In this document: piece by piece, positions 1-8,590 of the stretch
Position numbering within the stretch: the stretch's first letter is position 1
Layout: every line of letters begins with the position of its first letter
Origin: Paraburkholderia phytofirmans OLGA172
GTDB taxonomy: Bacteria; Pseudomonadota; Gammaproteobacteria; Burkholderiales; Burkholderiaceae
Direction of reading: 5' to 3'
Length of the DNA stretch: 64,000 nucleotides
NCBI RefSeq assembly: GCF_001634365.1
Contig: NZ_CP014579.1
Coordinates: forward strand, 1,178,001-1,242,000
The notes under the pieces: generated by a model
Database searches by the model: none
Seen by the model: the letters and a program-made list of their open reading frames with translations, nothing else
What the model was told of the DNA's origin: nothing
Position numbers and translations under genes: made by a program

Positions 1-1345
1 ACCTTTACCGGCGTTGAATCGGACTTTCTGGACGTGGTTGCGGCGGCTGAAGTGGCCAACGCGGGCGGCATGCAGGTGACGGTGAGCTGGGAACAGATCG
101 ACTCCAGCGAGGTTCGCCTCGAAAAAATCCGCGGCCTGATGGACGAAGCCACCGAACACCCGGAGTTCAAACTTTTCATCTCCGAAAACGAAGAGGCGCA
201 GAGATCCTTCCTGGAAGCATTCAATAAGGATTTCGACGTCTACGTCGTCGCCACCATGTCTTCGGGGAAATCGACGCTGATCAACGCCATGCTCGGCCGC
301 GATCTGCTCCCCGCCGCCAATGAAGCGACCACGGCCACCATCGCAAGAATCACCGACAACGATTCGATGGAGCAGTGCTTCACGGCCAAACGCGTGGGCG
401 CACAAGGGCAGGTATTGGCGAGTTCGGAGAACGTCACGGCGGAGACGATCAAAGACTGGAATACCTCTGCGGACACGAAGCTTATCGATATCGAGGGCAA
501 TATCGAAGGCGTTGAAGAGCGGGAATACGTTCGTCTTGTGTTGACTGATACGCCCGGTCCGAACAATAGCCAGGACGAAGAACACCAACGCACCACGATG
601 GGCTTCGTGCAGGATTCCCGGCGCAATCCGTTGATCCTCTACGTGCTCAATGCCAGCCAGCTTGGCACCAACGATGACAAGCATCTGCTCGGTCTGGTGG
701 CGAAGACGATGCGCAAAGGCGGCAAGCAGAGCAAGGATCGGTTTATCTTCGTTATCAACAAGATGGATGTGTTCGATCCTGAGAACGGCGAGGACCCGGC
801 GTCGGTCCTGACGCGCGTCAGGCACTATCTCGACAGCAACGGGATTCAGAACCCGACGATCTATCCGATCTCGGCTAACCTGGCGAGACTGATTCGCAAG
901 CCGAGCGATGAACATACGCGTAAAGAGCGTAATGACTACAAGAGTATGGCGGATCTGTTCAGCGAGGAACCTCGCATGAACATGCTGCAGTACATGCCGA
1001 TTACATCAAGGGTCAGGCGCAATCTGGAAGAGAAAAATCTCTCCAGTCTTCTGCTGGGTAGTGGCCTGCCGGCAGTGGAGGCGATGATCGATGAATACAT
1101 CGACAAGTACAACTTCCCGCATCGCGTTAAGCGTGCCTACGATGCGCTGAGTAAAGCGATTGAGGTTGGTCTCAACGAAACTGGCTTGGTCGAGCAACTG
1201 GATCAGGATGAAGCGACGCTTCGCCGGGTTGAGGCGGAAATCGCAGCGTTGAAGGCGCGGCAGGAGCAGGGGTTTGAAACGGATGCCTACAGAGAAAAGG
1301 TTCAGGCGGAGGGCATGGCATTGCCTCGCGCTGTGGAGCGGCGCG
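1..1345 (+). pseudogene. Dynamin-like GTPase, N-terminal part, interrupted by an IS element
   Basis: The reading frame is open from base 1, so the gene starts upstream of the window; a GTG at 34 is only an internal candidate start. The G domain is clear: a P-loop variant ATMSSGKST (about 240-270), a Thr-rich switch (EATTAT), DTPG (about 550) and the guanine-specificity motif NKMD (about 760). After it comes helical, coiled-coil-like sequence. This layout fits bacterial dynamin-like proteins, large GTPases that remodel membranes and sometimes act in phage defence or vesicle release. At 1345 the coding sequence meets the end of an IS3-family element; the frame then reads into the IS and stops at 1422. 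The rest of the protein resumes at about 2996. The split gene probably makes no full-length protein. The family is confident; the cellular role is not known. Confidence 0.85.
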
Positions 1346-1367
1346 TGTCAAGGTACTTGTCGCCTCA
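1346..1367. repeat. Left terminal inverted repeat of the IS
   Basis: Begins TGTCAAGGTACTTGTCGC and pairs imperfectly with the reverse complement of 2971-2992, which begins GTCAGAATACTTGTCGC. It has a TG start, as is usual for IS3-family ends. Confidence 0.7.
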
Positions 1368-1368
1368 G

Positions 1369-2460
1369 TCATGCAGCCAAAGGCTGTTTAAGTGTGGCGT
1401 GCGAGGCCATCGTGACGACTGACTCGCGCTCCGGATTGAGGGTGACTGCGCCGACTGGCGTCCAGTCTCGCGTGCAGCGTGACCAGCGTGCCGGGTTGCG
1501 TTCCCGCGCCCGAACATACACCTCGTGACGCGCCGCAAGAATCGCGTGATCGTCGCCGTCATGGCGCTGCGCCGGACTGACGTAGCGGATGCTGCTGTGA
1601 CGGTGGTCGAAGTTGTACCAATGCACGAAGTCGGTTGCCCAGTCGCGTGCAGCATTGAGATCGGCGAAGCCCGTGTTGGGGAACTCCGGTCGGTACTTGG
1701 CCGTGCGGAACAGCGCCTCGGCAAAGGCGTTGTCGTCGCTGACGCGTGGGCGCGAGTACGAGGGCTTCACGCCAAGCCAGTGAAGCATGGCCAGCACGGT
1801 CGTGGCCTTGAGCGTGGAGCCGTTGTCTCCGTGCAGCACCGGCTTGTCCGCCAGAGTAGCGATGCCCTCGGCCAGCGCTGTGCGCCGCACCAGATGGGCA
1901 GCATGGCTGGCATCGTCGCGCTCGTGCACCTCCCATCCGACGATCTTGCGGCTGTACAGATCGAGGATCAGATACAGGTAAAACCATTGACCGGCGACCT
2001 CGGCGGGTAAATAGGTCATATCCCAGCACCAGACTTCCCGTGCTGCGCCAGCGATGTGCGTGGTCGGCGGTCGACCCGCCCTGGGTGCTTTGGCCCGGCC
2101 GCGATGTGTGGTTTGCCCATGCTCGCGCAGCACGCGGGCGAAGGTGGACTCGCTGGCGATGTACACGCCCTCATCAGCCAGCATGGGCACGATACGCGCA
2201 GGAGGCATATCGGCGAAGCGCGGCTCGTTGGCTACGCGCAGCACCTCGGCACGTTCGGCGACGCTCAGCGCATGGGCAGGTTGCGGGCGTACCGCATGAG
2301 GCCTGCCATCGCCCAATACGAGGCCCGCGCCGGTATTCCAGCGCTGCAGCGTGCGCACGTCGATGCCGGCCGTCTCGCAGGCCAGGCGTAGCCGCGCGCC
2401 GGCCTTGTGCGCGGTGTGGATATCATGAGCCAGCGACTGGCGATCTTCGAGGCCGATCAT
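1369..2460 (-). CDS. IS3-family transposase OrfB (DDE recombinase)
   Basis: 363 residues. The integrase core shows the DDE triad: Asp in WDMTYL, Asp in HGDNG, and Glu in FAEALF with exactly 35 residues between the second Asp and the Glu, the D35E spacing of the IS3 family. The N-terminal part carries an HTH_21-like helical region typical of OrfB. Its start overlaps the stop of OrfA by four bases (ATGA at 2457-2460), so it may be translated by re-initiation or as an OrfAB fusion through frameshifting. It looks intact, so the element may still be mobile. Confidence 0.92.
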   Translation of the reverse strand: MIGLEDRQSLAHDIHTAHKAGARLRLACETAGIDVRTLQRWNTGAGLVLGDGRPHAVRPQPAHALSVAERAEVLRVANEPRFADMPPARIVPMLADEGVYIASESTFARVLREHGQTTHRGRAKAPRAGRPPTTHIAGAAREVWCWDMTYLPAEVAGQWFYLYLILDLYSRKIVGWEVHERDDASHAAHLVRRTALAEGIATLADKPVLHGDNGSTLKATTVLAMLHWLGVKPSYSRPRVSDDNAFAEALFRTAKYRPEFPNTGFADLNAARDWATDFVHWYNFDHRHSSIRYVSPAQRHDGDDHAILAARHEVYVRARERNPARWSRCTRDWTPVGAVTLNPERESVVTMASHATLKQPLAA

Positions 2461-2930
2461 TCGTCCTCGCCCGTGCTGAAGATCGCCGCGACTTTTTTTG
2501 ATAGGACCAGCAGCGCGGCCGTCTCAGCCAGCGCACGGTCCTTGCGACGCAGTTCGCGCTCGAGTTCCTTGATGCGACGCCGGTCCTGCTGGGTCTGCTG
2601 CGGGCTGGCGCGCGCCTCCTCGGGCTCGGCCAGCGCCTGTGTGGCGCTTTGCCGCCAGCAAGCCAGTTCATGCGGGTACACACCGTTGGCGCGGCACCAT
2701 GCGCTCCTGGCAGCCTCATCCATCGCAGCGGTCGTCAGCACGGCGTCGAATCGGGCCACCGCTGTCCAGGCCCGCTCGCGAGCGGGCCTGGACAGCGCAT
2801 CACTGCGCCAGCGCTCCAGCGTCCCCACGCCTACGCCAACCTCACGCGCAACGTCTTCCAACGTCGCGCTCTCCGGCGGCAGCAACCGCGCAACCGCTCT
2901 GTCCTTGAATGCTTGTCCGTATTTTGCCAA
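2457..2930 (-). CDS. IS3-family transposase OrfA (helix-turn-helix)
   Basis: 157 residues. The N-terminal helix-turn-helix (around VAREVGVGVGTLERW) recognises the IS ends. A second helical region and a C-terminal charged coiled coil (RRRIKELERELRRKDRAL) probably mediate multimerisation with OrfB. The gene contains a perfect 38-bp palindrome at 2760-2797 that encodes part of the linker. It lies just inside the right IS end, so transcription starts near that end. Confidence 0.88.
   Translation of the reverse strand: MAKYGQAFKDRAVARLLPPESATLEDVAREVGVGVGTLERWRSDALSRPARERAWTAVARFDAVLTTAAMDEAARSAWCRANGVYPHELACWRQSATQALAEPEEARASPQQTQQDRRRIKELERELRRKDRALAETAALLVLSKKVAAIFSTGEDE
2760..2797. repeat. 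Perfect 38-bp palindrome inside transposase OrfA
   Basis: Bases 2760-2778 are the exact reverse complement of 2779-2797, centred on CTCGCGAG, with no loop. It is coding sequence for OrfA. A palindrome this long and GC-rich would form a strong hairpin in the mRNA or a cruciform in DNA. Confidence 0.9.
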
Positions 2931-2970
2931 TTCGCTTTCTCATCATCGCCCCCGGGGTTCACCGATTCTA

Positions 2971-2992
2971 ATGGAGCGACAAGTATTCTGAC
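2971..2992. repeat. Right terminal inverted repeat of the IS
   Basis: Imperfect inverted copy of the left end. It is followed at 2993-2995 by GCG, matching 1343-1345, and then by a run of eight G residues at 2995-3002. Confidence 0.7.
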
Positions 2993-2995
2993 GCG

Positions 2996-3739
2996 GGGGG
3001 GGAGGATGACCTCGTTGAACTCGAGGCCTCGACGGGCGCGATGATCCTTGTGATGCAAGGGGATTTCCAGGGCACGGTCTCGATAGCGAAAGCCGAAACG
3101 AAGGTCGACCAGGCGGAAGATAAGCTGAGGTTCGAGTACAAGAAAATCATCAACGCTTATGAGGCGCTGTTTGTCTCCAGTCAGGATCTCATTGGCGAAG
3201 AGCTTCAGAATAACTACGAGAGATACATCCAGGGACTATTCGCGGGAAGCCAGGACTTGAATTTGCCGGTTCTCGAAGGCATCCAGAGAAAAATGGGCGA
3301 CATTTCGTTGAATCTCACGCTTCAGCGCGACGATATCAGAAAACGGCGCGTGGTCGTGGGTCAGCGTGAAGAGAGCGACAGCCGCTGGTACAACCCGTTT
3401 TCATGGACAAGAAAGAAGACTGTAAACGTGTACGGAGATGAGGAATACGTTGATCTCGGTGAGTTCTGGAAGGAGCGCTTTATCCAGATCGAGATCGCCT
3501 TCACGCGGCTGATACAGGATGCACGCAATGAAATCGAGAACGGAAAGAATAAACTGACCGACCGCTTCATCGAATACATGAATAATGAGTTTGAACCCAG
3601 GTTTAACGCATTGTTGGACTCGCTGAGAGGGAAGATAGCTGAGCGCAAGGAGCGCGAGCTTGCTCTTGAGGAGGCCAAGGTCCTGCGCGATTGGATCACG
3701 AGTTTCAAGTCCAAACTTGATCAAACTTTGGCTGTTTGA
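2996..3739 (+). pseudogene. Dynamin-like GTPase, C-terminal part, downstream of the IS
   Basis: About 247 codons of helical, charged sequence, with an ATG at 3041 that could start a fragment. It contains the short segment WYNPFSW, a plausible membrane-contact loop, between helices, then amphipathic helices ending in LDQTLAV. This fits the stalk and membrane-binding part of bacterial dynamin-like proteins and continues the GTPase half that ends at 1345. If the IS and one target copy (1346-2995) are removed, the two halves are in different frames by one base; dropping one G from the eight-G run at 2995-3002 would restore a single frame. It could be expressed alone from 3041, but no good ribosome-binding site is visible. 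Confidence 0.75.
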
Positions 3740-3752
3740 GATCGGGGAACTC

Positions 3753-4682
3753 ATGAACACAATAGACACGACTGTCAACAATGCCCGCCGTGAATTTCTA
3801 CTGGCGCTCGACGAAACGCAAGTCACTGGTGAATTCTTGATGCAGTTTCTGGTGCAGGCGGAAAACGCTACGCCCAACCTGCTGGATTCATATGTTGCGG
3901 ACGAGATGCTCGCAGATATCGATACGGCGCGATCCAATTGGGATGTCGAATACTACCGCCGGCAGAAGCGTTGTGCAGGATACAACTTCTCCAAAGAGCG
4001 TCTGGAACACTTGATCGCCGTTCGCGACTATTTTCGGCAGGAAGGCTATAAAGGGTTTGTCCCGCAGGCAGCGAGCAGCGGAGGCGTCGGTTCGGACAAG
4101 GTTTCTCAAGCCAGGCGCTTCGAAGGCACGCCTTCGGCCTATCGGCCGTCCAGCAACCTGAAGAAGTTCGTCGACGAAGGCGACTTGCTGACCATTCGAA
4201 CGGCGCTGCGATTTGAACTCAACGATAGCCGGGTTAGCGGGCACGATCTTCAGAATGCGCTGGCTTGGGCAAAAGGACAACTACCCGGCCTCTGCGAGTC
4301 GTACGCGGAGAAACACTTCGCACGCGCGATCGACCCGGACCGGAATCAATGGCTTCCGGAGTACTACAACAACCAGACCGTCTATCTGAAGACCAACTTC
4401 TCAGAAGAGCGTTTCCTGCACCTCGTGGAGGTGCGGGAGCACCTGCGTCAACTCGGCGTGGAAGGCTTCGCTCCCGTCGCTTCCATCGCTACACCGAGCA
4501 CACAGAGCCCCCAACCGGCCCCACGCCAGCGCGCTGCCCAGCCCACGGCGGATCAGGCATCATCCACGCCGAGCCCCGAATCACGCACGGCGCGCCCGGA
4601 ACTGAATCCAATCTTCAAGATTGCCCTGCTATTCGGCGGCGCGCTTGCGGCCGTGGTGGTCTATCTCTCGCTGGTGAAATAA
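3753..4682 (+). CDS. Tail-anchored protein with a duplicated domain, unknown function
   Basis: 309 residues starting at ATG 3753, with GGGGA seven bases upstream and only 13 bases after the dynamin-like gene. Residues about 10-105 and about 140-240 are two copies of the same unit: both have a helical start, a YY-x-R/N-Q/x-x-aromatic segment, then NFS(K/E)ER-(L/F)-x-HL-x-x-VR and end in EG(Y/V)xGF. A Pro/Ser/Ala-rich linker follows, then one hydrophobic helix at the very C-terminus (IALLFGGALAAVVVYLSLV). This suggests a cytoplasmic protein tail-anchored in the inner membrane. I do not recognise the family. Position between a membrane-remodelling GTPase and a HerA-type ATPase suggests it is part of the same complex. 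Confidence 0.8.
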   Translation: MNTIDTTVNNARREFLLALDETQVTGEFLMQFLVQAENATPNLLDSYVADEMLADIDTARSNWDVEYYRRQKRCAGYNFSKERLEHLIAVRDYFRQEGYKGFVPQAASSGGVGSDKVSQARRFEGTPSAYRPSSNLKKFVDEGDLLTIRTALRFELNDSRVSGHDLQNALAWAKGQLPGLCESYAEKHFARAIDPDRNQWLPEYYNNQTVYLKTNFSEERFLHLVEVREHLRQLGVEGFAPVASIATPSTQSPQPAPRQRAAQPTADQASSTPSPESRTARPELNPIFKIALLFGGALAAVVVYLSLVK

Positions 4683-4687
4683 GCGCC

Positions 4688-7600
4688 ATGACAGTGACAT
4701 CCGTACGCCAACCTGAGATCCAGATTCCCTCAATCAATCAGAACACCGCCACTATGCTCGAAGCCGGGCGGTCCCTGATCAACCGCAGCTATCTGGCGGA
4801 ACTGGAGCACTATCCCGTTCACGCCTTCACCGAAAAGGGCGTCCCGCTCAACCGCGCCAGCGACGTGCGGATCTTCCGCATTGAACGGATCGTCCAGGGC
4901 AACAAGCAGTCGGTGCTCGAGAGCACCACGGCGGCCTATACGGCGTTGGGTGCCGCGGGCTATTCGGTATTCCTGTTTCTGCGCTCGGATGGCGTCGAAA
5001 CGGAGGTGTTCATTGGCGCGCGAGGCGAGCCGGGAAGAACGCTCGGGCAGAATGCGGGTGAGCTTTTGCGTGAGACCTTCAAAGGCCATTTTTCGGGCAG
5101 TTCGCTGCGCCCGCTCAATGTCCAGGAGGTCAATGCATTGCTCGACGGCGTAGCGGTCGAAAAAGACAATGCGGCGGCTAGCATTACCGCAGTCACGGGC
5201 GTGCCGGCACTGTCGACGGAAAATCGCGAACACTTCATGCAAGGTCTCGAACGCTTTATCGACGCCGCCGAAAGCCGCGTCTATCAAGCGATCATTCTGG
5301 CCGAACCCGTGTCCTCATCGAGCCTGGACCTGATCCGCACCGGATACGAGCAGGTCGCCACCCAGCTTTCCCCGCTGCTGAAGCAACAGGTGTCGTTCGG
5401 GCAGCAGGAAAGCGACAGTGTTGGTCTCAGCATCAGCGAGGGGTTGAGTCAATCCTTGGGGCAAAGCCTCGGCCTGACGGAAACCAAGGGCACATCCGAA
5501 ACGATCGGAACGAATACCACGGAGACCACCGGTACGTCGAGTTCACTGAGCTCGCAAACCACGACGGCAAAGATCGCTTCGATCGGCGGCTCCGTGGCGG
5601 GCGCGGCGATTGGCATGGCTGGCGTGGCCGCCGCTGTGGCTACCGGGCCGTTCGCGCCGTTGACGATGGTCGTTGCCGGTCAGGTCGCCAACGCGGCCGC
5701 GACGGCGTTCAACGAGCAGCAGACCACCGGCACAAGCAAATCCACGTCGAATGGCCGTAGCGAAAGCCGCGGCACGTCGTGGAGCGAAGCCGCCTCCAGA
5801 ACGACCTCGAACACCAGGACGACGAGTACGACAGACACCCGCTCGCTGAATCAGACTACCGGATCGAGCCGGCAAATGTCGATCGAGGCGATCGACAAGA
5901 CCATCGAGCGCCTGTTGTCGAAGATCGACCACCACCTCGAACGTATCGACGAGGCCAAAACCTATGGTGGCTGGAATTCCGCCGCGTACTTTATCGGCGA
6001 TAGCACCGCGTCTTCCGAATCCCTTGCCAGCATTTTTCTCGGGTTGATCCGCGGCAGCAAATCCAGCCACGAGAACTTTGCGTTGACGACCTGGCAATCA
6101 GGCCGTAAGAAATCAATCATCGATTGGCTGACCGCGTTGAGCCATCCGCAACTCAGGCCCAATTTCTCAAAGAATGTACCGATCAGCTACCTGACACCCG
6201 CCACCCTTGTTTCGGGTAAGGAGCTGGCGATTCAATTGAGCCTGCCTCGCCGGTCGACCTCCACGGTGGCTGTGCTGGAAACGCAGGCATTCGGACGCAA
6301 GGTGCAGCGGCTCGACGGAACCTTCGCCGAGGCAGGCGCGGGAAGAACGCTCACCCTCGGCAACATCCGCCATCTCTGGGAAAACCTGCCGCAAACTATT
6401 TCGCTGGATCTGAATCAGTTGTCCAGCCATGTGTTCGTGAGTGGCTCGACCGGCGCGGGCAAAAGCAATACGCTCTATGAAATGCTCAACCAGATCGAAG
6501 CCGCGGGCGTGCCGTTTCTGGTGATCGAGCCGGCGAAGGGCGAGTACAAGCACATCTTCGGCCAACGCCCTGACGTAAGCGTGTTCGGCACGTATCCGGC
6601 GCACAGCGAACTGCTGCGGATCAATCCCTTCAAATTCCCCGCAGCCATTCATCTGCTTGAGCACGTGGATCGGCTAGTGGAGATTTTCAACGTCTGCTGG
6701 CCGATGTACGCAGCGATGCCGGCGGTGCTCAAGGACGCCATTCTCCAGGCCTACGAGCAGTGCGGCTGGGACCTCGAAGCGTCGGCTAACCGCTACAGCG
6801 ACAGTCTCTTCCCGACGTTCGCCGATCTGTTGATTGCTCTCGAAAGCGTGATCACGGCATCTGCCTATTCGCAGGAGCTCAAGGGTAACTACATCGGTTC
6901 ACTATCGACGCGGATCAAATCGCTGACCAACGGCTTGAACGGTCAGATCTTCGTCGCCGACGAGATCGACAGTGCCACCTTGTTCGACAGCAACGTGATC
7001 GTGGACCTGAGCCGGGTTGGCTCATCGGAAACCAAGGCCCTGATCATGGGCATTCTGGTGATGCGCCTGAGTGAATACCGGATGGCTCACGGCGGCATGA
7101 ACCAGCAGCTACGCCATGTCACCGTTCTCGAGGAAGCACACAACATACTCAAGCGTAGCGCAGGCGATAGCGGCGCCGAAGGGTCGAGCGTGATCGGCAA
7201 ATCCGTTGAGATGCTGACCAATGCGATTGCCGAGATGCGCACGTATGGTGAAGGTTTCATCATTGCCGATCAATCGCCGCACGCAGTGGATATTGCCGCG
7301 ATCCGCAACACCAATACGAAAATCATCATGCGCCTGCCGGATGAAATGGACAGGCGCCTGATCGGCAAATCCGTTGCCTTGCGCGACGACCAGCTTGAAG
7401 AGATCGCGAGACTGCCGAAGGGCGTCGCCATCGTCTACCAGAACGATTGGCTGGAGCCGGTACTTTGTCAGGTCAGAAAATTCGCGGGCCATGAAACGCT
7501 TTATGTCTACCGCCCGGCGGACAGAGCGATGTCAAACCGAAGCGCGTTCAACGAGCAGGTGCTCAAGCTGCTACTGGCGACGCGTATTCGTAGCACCGCC

Positions 7601-7993
7601 CCAGCCGATGTGAGCCTGATCGAAGAGGGCATGCGGAGCTTGCCGTTGCTCACGGGAAGCAAGATACCCCTCTATCAGGCCCTCAACGAGTCGAAGCGCG
7701 AGCAGCCACTTACGCTGTGGAAACCGGAGCGCTTCGCATTCACCGCTGCGCTGATCGTGGATGTCCTGGGTTGCCGTTCCAGCGTCCAGCAGGCCATCCA
7801 GGCCGCGCCTGACTTCGACGCACTACGTGAGCTGCTGGACGCGTTGCTGTCCCCGCTCGCCGACGGTCTGACAGCGGAGTTGCTCCTCGCGACCCAGCAG
7901 TGTCTGATGAAGGACTACAGCATGCAGAAAGAAGGCTATCTAGAGATCTACGCCGCCTGGCGAGCCAGTGTTGAAAAAGGGAGCGTCCTGTGA
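4688..7993 (+). CDS. HerA/FtsK-type ATPase with Ser/Thr- and Gly-rich central region
   Basis: 1101 residues from ATG 4688, five bases after the previous gene. The C-terminal half is a HerA-type (DUF87) P-loop ATPase: Walker A GSTGAGKSN at residues 586-594, the following VIEPAKGEYKH, Walker B VLEEAH around 813-818, and a sensor-like IIADQSP. Such ATPases form hexamers that pump DNA or protein. The N-terminal ~230 residues are unassigned. Residues about 240-295 and 350-395 are strongly enriched in Ser/Thr/Gly/Gln. Between them, about 296-345, lies a hydrophobic glycine-zipper stretch (GGSVAGAAIGMAGVAAAV) that could insert in a membrane. This combination is not one I know from described HerA defence proteins. 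The downstream nuclease gene overlaps its stop codon, so the two are probably translated together. Confidence 0.85.
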   Translation: MTVTSVRQPEIQIPSINQNTATMLEAGRSLINRSYLAELEHYPVHAFTEKGVPLNRASDVRIFRIERIVQGNKQSVLESTTAAYTALGAAGYSVFLFLRSDGVETEVFIGARGEPGRTLGQNAGELLRETFKGHFSGSSLRPLNVQEVNALLDGVAVEKDNAAASITAVTGVPALSTENREHFMQGLERFIDAAESRVYQAIILAEPVSSSSLDLIRTGYEQVATQLSPLLKQQVSFGQQESDSVGLSISEGLSQSLGQSLGLTETKGTSETIGTNTTETTGTSSSLSSQTTTAKIASIGGSVAGAAIGMAGVAAAVATGPFAPLTMVVAGQVANAAATAFNEQQTTGTSKSTSNGRSESRGTSWSEAASRTTSNTRTTSTTDTRSLNQTTGSSRQMSIEAIDKTIERLLSKIDHHLERIDEAKTYGGWNSAAYFIGDSTASSESLASIFLGLIRGSKSSHENFALTTWQSGRKKSIIDWLTALSHPQLRPNFSKNVPISYLTPATLVSGKELAIQLSLPRRSTSTVAVLETQAFGRKVQRLDGTFAEAGAGRTLTLGNIRHLWENLPQTISLDLNQLSSHVFVSGSTGAGKSNTLYEMLNQIEAAGVPFLVIEPAKGEYKHIFGQRPDVSVFGTYPAHSELLRINPFKFPAAIHLLEHVDRLVEIFNVCWPMYAAMPAVLKDAILQAYEQCGWDLEASANRYSDSLFPTFADLLIALESVITASAYSQELKGNYIGSLSTRIKSLTNGLNGQIFVADEIDSATLFDSNVIVDLSRVGSSETKALIMGILVMRLSEYRMAHGGMNQQLRHVTVLEEAHNILKRSAGDSGAEGSSVIGKSVEMLTNAIAEMRTYGEGFIIADQSPHAVDIAAIRNTNTKIIMRLPDEMDRRLIGKSVALRDDQLEEIARLPKGVAIVYQNDWLEPVLCQVRKFAGHETLYVYRPADRAMSNRSAFNEQVLKLLLATRIRSTAPADVSLIEEGMRSLPLLTGSKIPLYQALNESKREQPLTLWKPERFAFTAALIVDVLGCRSSVQQAIQAAPDFDALRELLDALLSPLADGLTAELLLATQQCLMKDYSMQKEGYLEIYAAWRASVEKGSVL

Positions 7994-8577
7994 ATTTTGA
8001 AACCTTCGCGCTTGAGCAGACCGACGTCCCCAACAAGCTGGCGGAGCTAGCCGGCGAGATCCCCGACCTGTGTCTGGATGTCGTCGAGCTTGACAGCCCT
8101 ATGTTCCTGACTCAGGAAAACCGCCTTGAGCTCCCGTCGCTCAGCGGCGAAACCCGTGAGAAACTGAAGGGCGATGGCTTTCCGGAGAGCGTCCTGGACG
8201 CTATTGGCAGTGATGCCGAAGGCCAGATCTATGACAATGCCAATCTCGAGGCAACGGTGGTCAACGGCAAAGATGCCTTGATCCGAACGGACATCGACTA
8301 CGACAAGGTGGACCTCTTCGGCATGACCAACCTTGAGCGGATGAAGGATGGCCGGTCGCCGCTCGATGCCAATGGACGGCCGATTGAATTGCACCACATC
8401 GGCCAGAAGCAGGACTCTCCCCTTGCCGAACTCACCTGCGCTGAGCATCGCGGCAACGGCAACGATAACGTGCTGCACAATAAGCTGAAAGAGTCGGAAA
8501 TCAATCGGGAAGATTTCGGCAAAGAGCGGCAAGAGTACTGGAAGGCCAGGGCCGAACAGATCGAGTCACAAAGCTAA
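7990..8577 (+). CDS. LHH-type HNH/ENDO VII nuclease (toxin-like)
   Basis: 195 residues. The GTG start overlaps the stop of the ATPase gene (GTGA). The C-terminal ~95 residues match the LHH nuclease domain of polymorphic toxins: FGMTNLERM, a DxNGRPIELHHIGQ block with L134-H135-H136, and HNKL near the end, which together build the metal-dependent His-Me finger active site. The N-terminal ~85 residues contain no secretion signal and are unassigned. In known systems this domain is the C-terminal tip of a large secreted toxin; here it is free-standing. A SUKH immunity-like gene follows immediately. It probably cleaves DNA, either as an antibacterial toxin or as the effector of the ATPase complex. 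Confidence 0.88.
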   Translation: MNFETFALEQTDVPNKLAELAGEIPDLCLDVVELDSPMFLTQENRLELPSLSGETREKLKGDGFPESVLDAIGSDAEGQIYDNANLEATVVNGKDALIRTDIDYDKVDLFGMTNLERMKDGRSPLDANGRPIELHHIGQKQDSPLAELTCAEHRGNGNDNVLHNKLKESEINREDFGKERQEYWKARAEQIESQS

Positions 8578-8590
8578 CCGCGAGTTCATT

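Larger units (their letters stand above)
1346..2992 (-). mobile_element. IS3-family insertion sequence, about 1.65 kb
   Basis: Two transposase genes on the minus strand lie between imperfect terminal inverted repeats that share the core TACTTGTCGC (left end from 1346, right end to 2992). The bases GCG (perhaps CGCG) flank both ends and fit a 3-4 bp target duplication. The element sits inside the dynamin-like gene. Exact ends could differ by 1-2 bases because the outermost bases of the two repeats do not match. Confidence 0.85.
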
